From the NCBI GenBank assembly GCA_964347945.1, contig CAYGAW010000071.1, forward strand, positions 1-18,161: a stretch of 18,161 nt of DNA, given 5' to 3'. Under the pieces are notes generated by a model, which was not told the DNA's origin, did not search any database, and saw only the letters and a list, made by a program, of their open reading frames with translations. This DNA comes from CAYGAW01 sp964347945. GTDB lineage: Bacteria > Chloroflexota > Anaerolineae > UBA7937 > B3-Chlor. A program made the position numbers and the translations under genes. Shown piece by piece: positions 6,713 to 13,077 of this stretch; within the stretch, counting starts at the first letter, position 1; every line of letters starts with the position of its first letter.

Positions 6713-9031
6713 ATGAGAAGAACGTCGATCATCGCCTTGCTTGTTATCATGGGCATGTGCTGCCTGGCGACCGTACTTGGCGGGTTGCTCTATCTTTGGT
6801 GGCCAACTGCCGGGACCAAGCCGGTGGTGCTGATCAGTTCGCCGAGTCACGGCGAAGTAGTGCAGGTGGGCGAGGCGGTGTCCATCCACGCTATCGCCCG
6901 CGATAGTGTAAGGGTAACACGCGTCGAGTTTTGGGCGGATGGCGAATTGCGCGACGCGCAAGACAGCAGCTTGGCTGAGGGAACCTCGCCCTTCCCACTG
7001 GTGGCTAACTGGCAGCCCCTCTCACCTGGCTCTCACACTTTGACAGTCAGAGCCTTCAACAGTGAGGACGCCCGCGCGTACGCCTCGGTTACGGTGGAAG
7101 CCTATGCGGTGGCGGACAGGGACAGCGACGGTGTGCCCGACGAAGATGATTCATGCCCCGATGAGTCCGGGCTTGGGACCTCAGCAGGCTGCCCGGATGG
7201 GGACGGAGATGGCATCCGGGATGCCGACGATGCCTGCCCTGACGAGGTAGGAGTGCCAGAGGAAGAGGGGTGCCCTCTTGTGACGGAGGGGGACCGGGAC
7301 GGAGACGGTGTGGCCGATGCGGACGATGCCTGCCCTGACGAACCGGGCCTGGCCCAGCATGATGGGTGCTCCGTACCACCGGACTTTGACGGCGACGGCG
7401 TTGATGATGAACTAGACGAGTGCCCGGGAGAGCCAGGTCTCGGTGAACTCGACGGTTGCCCGGACTTGGATGGCGACGGTGTCGGCGACGGAGATGACGA
7501 CTGCCCGGCTGAGCCAGGTTTGGCGGAATTGGACGGGTGTCCCGACAGAGATGGGGACGGCGTCCGCGATGGCGACGACGTCCGCCCCGACGAGCCAGGA
7601 CGGCCAGAGGACGAGGGCGCCCCTGACAGTGGCGCTCCAGATAGCGACGGTGATGGCCTGCCCGATGACGTCGATCGTTGCGATCACGAGGAAGGCTTGC
7701 GCGAACACGATGGTTGCCCCCCACCTGGAGAGGGAGACGATCTCGACGGCGACGGTACCTCCGACGAGGATGAGGCGCCGGAAGGTCCACTGGGGCCTTT
7801 CCCGGCGTTCCCCTTTGACCCTCCGCCGGCCATCGTGGAGGTCGAAGGCCTGGACTTCCTTCTGGGGCAGGAGTACGACGAAGTCGCTTGCTATGTCGGC
7901 GTGGGGGACTACCTTGAGCGGTACGGCCCGCATGAGTTAGAGGGCGGGACGCGATGGGATATCGCTACAGACCTGGGCGGCGAGAATAGCTTGGTGGTGG
8001 AGACAGCGGAGGATGAGCCGCTTGAGGTGTTCATGGAGTGCGAGGCGTACGTCGAGGGGGAGCCTCCCTTGAGCTTGGGGGTTCTTCTGCGAGACCATCC
8101 CCGCGAGGAGTGGGATGGACGCAGGCTGAGCGGAAGGTCGGAGAGGGAGGAGGAGCCCTTTGGCGCGACATTCGTGGTCGGTTATCGCATCTGCGAGGGT
8201 TCGTGCGAGGCGTCACCATTGCCCCCACCCTTCGCCTGGCAGGTGTCCACATGGTTGAATGAACGCTTCGTGGATAGACATGTTGCGTGGGAGTGGGAGG
8301 GGGACGAGGAAGCGATAGATGAGTTCCAGATCCGGTATAACTGCTACAATCGTCAAGGCGATTGGTGGCGTGGAGCGCTGTTGCGCGCTCCGAAGACCGA
8401 CCGGCGGATCTCGATCCTGGCTTTCGAGCCCACGTGCCACAACACCTGCGAGTGGTCGGTGCAAGCCTATCGCGCCAGTGACGGGGCCGAATCGCCCCGT
8501 AGCAATATCGCGGTTGTGGATGTTGGGCCGTGCGCACGGGGGAGCACAGTGACGGTCGATTTCAAGACCTTCAGGCCGATTCCGGCTGTGGACGGGAGAG
8601 GTCCCATCTACGGCAACTTCTGGGCCAACGAAGAAGTACTCGTTTTCGATGGCGCCGACTCGTCTATCTGCGGCTTCTACGGCTACGAGTGCGGCTACTA
8701 CCCACACCACATCAGTGGCGGCTTTCTGACGGTGGGAGAGTTGTTCGGCGCCATTCGGCGGTTGCAGTCCGGATGCTCCGCATGTAGTTATGAGGCGCCG
8801 TCTGTTACGTCTCTCTCGGTCCCGCTTCCTGAGGGTGAGGCGCTGTCGATTGGGTTCGACATCTGGGAGTATCATCGCGAGGGTGAAGATGTGCTGCTAT
8901 GCAGTGGCGGGTCCACTTTTCAGTATGATGATTTACGCAACATCGACTCGTACGTCTGGCCGAGTTATGACATAGGGGTGCCTTGTCGAGTGGAGGCAAG
9001 CATGAACGTCTGGGACTGGATCGGGGGGTAG
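6713..9031 (+). CDS. Membrane-anchored protein with Ig-like domain and TSP3-type calcium-binding repeats
   Basis: 772 residues from the ATG at 6713, where GGAGGAG lies 9 nt upstream; the frame is open 14 codons earlier but without a ribosome site. Residues 6-29 form one hydrophobic segment after MRRTS, an uncleaved anchor or signal peptide. Residues 37-132 resemble a bacterial Ig-like domain (EFWADGELRD, then SPGSHTLTVRAFN). Residues 135-355 hold eight copies of a DxDxDG-type calcium-binding motif separated by CPDEPGL-like linkers, the thrombospondin type 3 pattern also found before OmpA domains. Residues 373-772 form a Cys-rich, Trp/Tyr-rich extracellular part I do not recognise, with a fibronectin-like stretch near FQIRYNCYN. 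There is no OmpA domain and no C-terminal sorting signal. The likely role is a calcium-stiffened surface stalk. Confidence 0.88.
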   Translation: MRRTSIIALLVIMGMCCLATVLGGLLYLWWPTAGTKPVVLISSPSHGEVVQVGEAVSIHAIARDSVRVTRVEFWADGELRDAQDSSLAEGTSPFPLVANWQPLSPGSHTLTVRAFNSEDARAYASVTVEAYAVADRDSDGVPDEDDSCPDESGLGTSAGCPDGDGDGIRDADDACPDEVGVPEEEGCPLVTEGDRDGDGVADADDACPDEPGLAQHDGCSVPPDFDGDGVDDELDECPGEPGLGELDGCPDLDGDGVGDGDDDCPAEPGLAELDGCPDRDGDGVRDGDDVRPDEPGRPEDEGAPDSGAPDSDGDGLPDDVDRCDHEEGLREHDGCPPPGEGDDLDGDGTSDEDEAPEGPLGPFPAFPFDPPPAIVEVEGLDFLLGQEYDEVACYVGVGDYLERYGPHELEGGTRWDIATDLGGENSLVVETAEDEPLEVFMECEAYVEGEPPLSLGVLLRDHPREEWDGRRLSGRSEREEEPFGATFVVGYRICEGSCEASPLPPPFAWQVSTWLNERFVDRHVAWEWEGDEEAIDEFQIRYNCYNRQGDWWRGALLRAPKTDRRISILAFEPTCHNTCEWSVQAYRASDGAESPRSNIAVVDVGPCARGSTVTVDFKTFRPIPAVDGRGPIYGNFWANEEVLVFDGADSSICGFYGYECGYYPHHISGGFLTVGELFGAIRRLQSGCSACSYEAPSVTSLSVPLPEGEALSIGFDIWEYHREGEDVLLCSGGSTFQYDDLRNIDSYVWPSYDIGVPCRVEASMNVWDWIGG
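7115..7777 (+). repeat. TSP3-type repeat array (eight units) inside the surface protein
   Basis: Eight units of about 22-35 codons, each starting with an acidic loop such as DRDSDG, DGDGDG, DRDGDG, DFDGDG, DLDGDG or DSDGDG. Most are followed by a Cys-Pro pair and DEPGL. Unit 6 has RP where the others have CP, and units 7-8 have lost the Pro partner, so the array decays towards its C-terminal end. Confidence 0.85.
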
Positions 9032-9035
9032 CCGC

Positions 9036-9768
9036 ACTGGGCCGAAGTTCGATCCGTTGGCGGCCATCGAAGTCACAGATGGAGACGGCGGTGGGGTGGC
9101 CGACCACATGGACTCCCGCCCCGATTACGCGGCTCTGCCGTAGGCCGACGGCTGTCCGATCTCCAGCGAACAGTATGGAGAAGGGGATGGGATCCTAGCT
9201 GATGTTGACGTCTGCCGCGACGAACCGCCGTATCCACGGCTGCTGCTTGTTTCCCCATACGACACGCAGCATTGCGGACACAGTCGAGTTCTCTAGGCAC
9301 TCTAGGAATGGGCTTAGTAGCAGTGCTGCCGAGCAGCTCAGCTGTCCCCACAACTTCGTGGAGGTTGAGCTGGGCCTGCGCGACGATCCACACCTCTGGG
9401 CATCCGTCGGAGATGCGGATACGGATGGCACCTGGCAACGGGTGATGAGCGGCAATCTCATACCGGGGCCCGACGAACTCGTCCCGGGCGTTGAGGGTGA
9501 GCGTACACTTCTCCACACCGTAGAGTACGTTGACGAAGTCACGGTGCGGATCGAGGTGCTGCCTGTTGCCCCCCGGTACCTCAACTGGATGTCGGCCCGC
9601 CGCTACCACGGGATTCGGTGCAGTGTTGAGCCCTTGGTCAAGATGGCCGATGGGGGCCGATACCCGGTCCGTCGCCATCGCGCTTCTTTCACGTGTGCTC
9701 GCCCACGCCTTGTTGAACCAGACGGGGATGTGATATACTTGGTTAGGTTCGGCTGCTGGGTTCACTGA
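9036..9768 (+). pseudogene. Decayed relative of the TSP3 surface protein
   Basis: Immediately after the TSP3 gene, one frame reads DGDGGGVADHMDSRPDYAAL, a TAG (9141-9143), then ADGCPISSEQYGEGDGILAD and VDVCRDEP. This is two TSP3 units interrupted by an in-frame stop, and the unit has lost its first Cys. That frame ends at a second TAG near 9297. Codons with high GC at third positions then continue in another frame (9202-9768) with a beta-rich stretch FVEVELGLRDDPHLWASVGD and TVRIEVLPVAP. The 188-residue reading of this second frame has no ribosome site and an unlikely N-terminus. The best reading is a duplicated C-terminal part of a TSP3 surface gene broken by a stop and at least one frameshift. 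The alternative, a separate small gene, is less likely. Confidence 0.5.
9710..9739 (+). promoter_or_regulatory. Sigma70-like promoter of the STAS/kinase pair
   Basis: TTGTTG (9710-9715), an 18-bp spacer and TATACT (9734-9739), with the -10 preceded by TGTGA. The transcript would start near 9746, about 75 nt before the STAS gene. The -35 is only a partial match. Confidence 0.55.
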
Positions 9769-9820
9769 GGCCGGCAATCGAAATAGGGCAACGAAATCGA
9801 GGACGTGAAGGAGGATGGCA

Positions 9821-10162
9821 ATGGAGGCTACCACCGAACGGCTCAAGCGATGTGATGTGGTCAGCGCGACGGGGCGTATAGATAGCCAGACAGCGCCGGA
9901 CTTGGAGAAGGCCTTTCGACGGATCATTGATGATGGGCGGTACAGGATTGTGTTTGACATGGGCGGCGTCGAGTTCGTGTCCAGCGCTTGCTTGCGGGCC
10001 ATGATTGATGCTCAAAAGACCTGCAAGCGATGGAATCGGGGACAGGTCGTCCTGGCCAGCGTGCCGCCAAGGATCCACGGTGCTCTGGAGCTTGCCGGGT
10101 TCGTGCAACTGTTCAAGTTCTACGATGACTCCGTAAAGACCGTCGGCAGTTTCTACCGTTGA
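9821..10162 (+). CDS. STAS-domain anti-anti-sigma factor (SpoIIAA/RsbV-like)
   Basis: 113 residues. I chose the ATG at 9821 because AAGGAGG ends 6 nt before it; the ATG at 9815 touches that site. The protein is a single STAS domain. The signature strand-loop-helix reads FDMGGVEFVSSACLRAM, where Ser55 matches the phosphorylated serine of SpoIIAA/RsbV (usual pattern SSxGL, here SSACL). In the family, the unphosphorylated form binds the partner kinase and frees a sigma factor or other client; phosphorylation by the kinase reverses this. The kinase-like gene follows 26 nt downstream, so both halves of a partner switch are present. No sigma factor or PP2C phosphatase gene is in the window. Confidence 0.9.
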   Translation: MEATTERLKRCDVVSATGRIDSQTAPDLEKAFRRIIDDGRYRIVFDMGGVEFVSSACLRAMIDAQKTCKRWNRGQVVLASVPPRIHGALELAGFVQLFKFYDDSVKTVGSFYR

Positions 10163-10188
10163 TGTCGTGCGCGTCAGGTGGTTAACAC

Positions 10189-10629
10189 GTGAGTCTCTCT
10201 GCGGATGCCGAGGAAACTCATACTTTCGCCGGTCGCTACGACAGTCTGGCGGCCATCGGGGATTTCGTGGCGAAAGGGGCTGAGGCAGCAGGCCTCGATC
10301 GCCGTGCGGTTCATGCGGTGGAATTGGCGGTCGATGAAGCGTGCTCCAACATCATCGATCATGCCTATGGCGGCCAAGGACGGGGTGACATCGAAGTCAG
10401 CTATCGTACCAACGGTGATGGTCTCACGGTGATACTGCGTGACTACGGCCAACCTTTCGATCTTGACCGTGTGCCCCAACCGGACTTGCAGGCCCCTCTG
10501 AACGAGCGCAACGGAGGTGGACTGGGTCTGCACTTCATAAGGGAGTTGATGGATGAAGTTCGGTTCGAGTTCACGCAGGACTCGGGCAACGTGTTGACGA
10601 TGACCAAACGAAAGGGAGGAGTGTCGTAG
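10189..10629 (+). CDS. RsbW/SpoIIAB-like serine-protein kinase (anti-sigma factor)
   Basis: 146 residues from a GTG start with AGGTGG 7 nt upstream. It is a stand-alone GHKL-type ATPase (HATPase_c_2). The N-box is ELAVDEACSNIIDHAY (45-60) with Glu45, Glu50 and Asn54, the G1 box is DYGQPFD (85-91), and the G2 box is GGGLGLHF (109-116). Family members bind a sigma factor or other target and phosphorylate the STAS partner on serine; here that partner is the gene 26 nt upstream. A strong intrinsic terminator begins 4 nt after the stop, so the pair forms a closed two-gene unit. The length and lack of a membrane segment fit a cytosolic switch protein. Confidence 0.9.
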   Translation: MSLSADAEETHTFAGRYDSLAAIGDFVAKGAEAAGLDRRAVHAVELAVDEACSNIIDHAYGGQGRGDIEVSYRTNGDGLTVILRDYGQPFDLDRVPQPDLQAPLNERNGGGLGLHFIRELMDEVRFEFTQDSGNVLTMTKRKGGVS

Positions 10630-10632
10630 CTG

Positions 10633-10663
10633 GCCCGCCTGTCTCAGCAGGCGGGCTTTTTTT
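10633..10663 (+). terminator. Intrinsic terminator after the RsbW-like gene
   Basis: GCCCGCCTG (10633-10641) pairs perfectly with CAGGCGGGC (10648-10656) around the 6-nt loop TCTCAG, followed by seven T (10657-10663). It is a textbook intrinsic terminator ending the STAS/kinase transcript. Confidence 0.95.
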
Positions 10664-10753
10664 GTTTGGTGTGAAGGATAGGTCCATGCGCTTGTACCGA
10701 GCGCGGCTGCATGTTTCGCAGCCAATGTGGGAGAGGGAGTAAGGACCGTCGAC

Positions 10754-11221
10754 ATGCCTCAGATCTTTAAGGATGGAGAGTACGTATACGGTTGGTCGAA
10801 GGTGGGCGAGGGTGGACGGATCGCCATTCCGCGAGAGGCAATGGATGAGTATGGCCTCAAGGAACGGGACAAAGTTATCGTCATGAGTGGGAGCCGACGG
10901 TCTGGAGGGTTCGCTGTAACGACACCAAGCCATCTCCGAGATACCCCGCTGGCTGCGGTGTTACGCAGATTCCCTAGGCTCCGCACCTACCAGATGCCTG
11001 AAGCCAGGGTGGTGAGAGTCGAGGGCAGGGCATTCTGTTGGGCCGCCATAGGTGAAGGGAACTACCTCACTCTCCCGGGGATGACCCTCAGAGAGTATGG
11101 AATCATGCCAGGAGATCGCTTGCTCACTGTCAGGGCAAGTCGTCTGGCTCTAGGTTTTGCATTGAGGGGCCCGATTGTTGACGAGGCCGCAACGCAGCCG
11201 GATCTCGAGGTCTTCGAGTAA
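10754..11221 (+). CDS. Protein with two tandem AbrB/SpoVT-like repeats
   Basis: 155 residues from the ATG at 10754 (TAAGGA about 8 nt upstream); an in-frame start 27 nt earlier is possible but less well placed. The chain is an internal duplication. Residues 12-56 read GWSKVGEGGRIAIPREAMDE and then YGLKERDKVIVMSG, the swapped-hairpin AbrB/MazE/SpoVT pattern. Residues 95-139 repeat it as CWAAIGEGNYLTLPGMTLRE and YGIMPGDRLLTVRASR. Each unit ends in SR followed by a GFA strand. AbrB folds usually bind DNA as dimers of one hairpin each, so a tandem chain could form one complete unit by itself. No antitoxin partner is seen. It sits after a terminator and 42 nt before the MBL-fold gene, probably cotranscribed with it. 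Its DNA target is unknown. Confidence 0.75.
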   Translation: MPQIFKDGEYVYGWSKVGEGGRIAIPREAMDEYGLKERDKVIVMSGSRRSGGFAVTTPSHLRDTPLAAVLRRFPRLRTYQMPEARVVRVEGRAFCWAAIGEGNYLTLPGMTLREYGIMPGDRLLTVRASRLALGFALRGPIVDEAATQPDLEVFE

Positions 11222-11263
11222 CAGGCCCCTTCCCCACAGCCCCACGACCAAGAGGTGAGCCTC

Positions 11264-12187
11264 ATGTCGCGGGCTGTGCGAGCTCTGCGCAGTGGCCTGA
11301 GTCTCCTGCTTCTGGCCGTCATCGCCGCGGCGGGGCTCTGGATACCGCCGTCACGCTCTGACGCCAAGGGGCTCCTGCGAGTGACGTTCATAGACGTCGG
11401 GCAAGGTGATGCCGCCTGGCTCAGCACCGCCGACGGATGGGACATCCTCATCGATGGTGGTCCGCAGGACGCCGGCGCAGAACTGGTCTCCTTTCTGGAC
11501 GATCAGGGCGTCGTCGACATCGACGTACTGATCCTCAGCCATCCTCACGCAGATCATGTTGGTGGTCTGGTCGCCGTCGCGGAGAATCTCGATGTCGATC
11601 TCGCTTTGACGAACTGCCAAGCCTACCCCACCACGATCTATCAGACTTTCCTGGATCTTCTCGACAGCAAGACTATTCCCAGTATCTGTGTTCGAGAGGG
11701 CGATACCTTCACCTGGGGATCGTACGTCGCAGCCGCAGCGGTCAATCCACCAGACCCTCTCATGTCGGGCACCGGATCCGACGTCAACAACAACTCCATC
11801 GTCTTGCGCATCAGCTACGGGAGCGTCGACTTCCTCTTCACCGGCGACATCGAGTCGGACGCCGAAGCAGCAACCCTGCTGAGGGGATCCACGCTTGAGG
11901 CAGAAATCCTCAAGGTGGCGCATCACGGTAGCGATTCCTCATCCACCGAAGCGTTCCTGACGCAGGTCGATGCAAAGGAGGCGGTGATATCCGTCGGTGC
12001 CTCGAATCCGTACGGACACCCCGCGAGTCAGACACTCCAACGTGTGAGGAGCGCTGGTGCCACCGTGTACAGGACCGACCTCCACGGAACTATCGTGGTG
12101 ACGACAGATGGCACCGCTTATTGGGTGCAGCCTGAGAGGTCCGTGTACATCTTTCTGCCGCTGAGTCTGCATGGTTTCTGGCCGTGA
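11264..12187 (+). CDS. Secreted ComEC-type MBL-fold hydrolase
   Basis: 307 residues from the ATG at 11264 (AAGAGG 8 nt upstream); the GTG three codons earlier is an alternative. Residues 10-34 are a signal peptide or anchor. The rest is a metallo-beta-lactamase domain like the C-terminal domain of the DNA-uptake protein ComEC: FIDVGQGDA (42-50), LIDGG (62-66), the metal motif HPHADH (93-98), GDIE with Asp195, and AHHGSD with His220/His221. ComEC-type domains are thought to degrade nucleic acid, and stand-alone secreted copies probably act as extracellular phosphodiesterases. None of the membrane competence part of ComEC is present. The C-terminus ends YIFLPLSLHGFWP, a hydrophobic tail beyond the catalytic fold that resembles one recurring in Chloroflexota secreted proteins. 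Confidence 0.88.
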   Translation: MSRAVRALRSGLSLLLLAVIAAAGLWIPPSRSDAKGLLRVTFIDVGQGDAAWLSTADGWDILIDGGPQDAGAELVSFLDDQGVVDIDVLILSHPHADHVGGLVAVAENLDVDLALTNCQAYPTTIYQTFLDLLDSKTIPSICVREGDTFTWGSYVAAAAVNPPDPLMSGTGSDVNNNSIVLRISYGSVDFLFTGDIESDAEAATLLRGSTLEAEILKVAHHGSDSSSTEAFLTQVDAKEAVISVGASNPYGHPASQTLQRVRSAGATVYRTDLHGTIVVTTDGTAYWVQPERSVYIFLPLSLHGFWP

Positions 12188-12249
12188 CGACGCCACCACG
12201 GATGCCCGTGTAGATGCCCTTCGTCGGTGCAGTTGACTCGCCCCTGGTC

Positions 12250-12278
12250 TCGACACTTGCCTACGGGTGGTGTATAAT
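12250..12278 (+). promoter_or_regulatory. Sigma70 promoter of the NfeD/flotillin cluster
   Basis: TCGACA (12250-12255, one mismatch from consensus), a 17-bp spacer and perfect TATAAT (12273-12278). The transcript would start near 12285, leaving a leader of about 100 nt. At its end CCGGC (12362-12366) can pair with GCCGG (12384-12388), putting the GGAGG ribosome site in the loop. Confidence 0.75.
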
Positions 12279-12388
12279 ACGCTCGCATCGCTTGTCCCAT
12301 CTGGCTGTCGGTACATGATTCCCTCGGTGGTTAGCAACGGACTTTGGTGTCTCGGCCTTGACCGGCATGTAGTGCGGAGGATCGCCGG

Positions 12389-13045
12389 ATGTTGACTTGC
12401 TTCTATTTCTCCCTGGTGATCGTCGGCGGCGGGTACATCGCCATCACCTTCATCATCGGGGAACTCGTTGACTTCGGCGAAGGTGTAGGCCACGCCATTG
12501 AGGGCGTTGGCGACAGCGCCGCCGAGGCGTTGAGCGGCCTGGGAGATGTGCTGGAAGGAGTCTTGGGCGGCGCTGAGGCAGTTGACGTTGGTGTCCCCGA
12601 TATCGACGTGCCGGAAATCGGCGACATCGGGCTGGAGCACGACGTCGAGGGGCCGAGTCCCTTCTCCCTACGGACCGTAGCTATGTTCGCCGTGGGTTTC
12701 GGAGCCGGGGGCTTGATTGGCCAGGGACTAGGTTTACCAGATCCTCTCAGCCTGGTGCCCGCCTCAGGCGTGGCCGTGGCGACATCGACCATGATGTGGC
12801 TTTTCCTTCGCTTCCTCTATGGGGAGCAGAGGAGCACCTCGATTCAGGCCCCTGACTATCTGGGTTTGATCGGCCGGGTCATTATCGCCATCCCAGAGGG
12901 AAGGCCCGGCCAGGTAGCACTGATTGTCAAGGGACAGAGAAGGAACGTTCCGGCTCGCTCTGAGGATGGATCTCACATCGCCGCACAACAGCAGGTGGAG
13001 GTGGTATCCATGGAGGGGGGCATGGTTATCGTGAAGCAGTTGTAG
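12389..13045 (+). CDS. NfeD-like membrane protein
   Basis: 218 residues from the ATG at 12389 (GGAGG 8 nt upstream). Predicted membrane segments lie at about 4-24, 94-116 and 121-144. Between the first and second is a Gly/Asp/Val-rich stretch of about 65 residues (LSGLGDVLEGVLGGAEAVDV) that may be an extra amphipathic or extracellular part. Residues 155-218 form the NfeD-type OB fold (DYLGLIGRV, then GQVALIVKGQRRNVPARSED, ending GGMVIVKQL). The protease domain of long NfeD proteins is absent, so this is the short, flotillin-linked form related to YqiJ/YuaF. In that family the protein works with flotillin in membrane organisation. The flotillin gene follows 32 nt later, supporting the same role here. 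Confidence 0.85.
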   Translation: MLTCFYFSLVIVGGGYIAITFIIGELVDFGEGVGHAIEGVGDSAAEALSGLGDVLEGVLGGAEAVDVGVPDIDVPEIGDIGLEHDVEGPSPFSLRTVAMFAVGFGAGGLIGQGLGLPDPLSLVPASGVAVATSTMMWLFLRFLYGEQRSTSIQAPDYLGLIGRVIIAIPEGRPGQVALIVKGQRRNVPARSEDGSHIAAQQQVEVVSMEGGMVIVKQL

Positions 13046-13077
13046 AAGCGATTGTTTAGGGGAAGGAGCTGAACAAC

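Noticed and set aside
7089..7933. Minus-strand frames of 233 and 173 codons
   Set aside because: They are the reverse reading of the TSP3 repeats; the low-complexity Arg/His/Pro composition follows from the repeated Asp/Gly codons.
8213..8875. Minus-strand frame of 220 codons
   Set aside because: It is antisense to the C-terminal part of the TSP3 protein, with no ribosome site and no domain.
9073..10002. 309-codon open frame on the minus strand
   Set aside because: It overlaps the well-supported STAS gene, has no ribosome site or recognisable domain, and lies opposite GC-rich coding and pseudogene sequence, where long antisense frames are common.
12197..12210. CACGG-ATGC-CCGTG hairpin after the MBL-fold gene
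   Set aside because: A 5-bp stem without a T-run; not enough to call a terminator.
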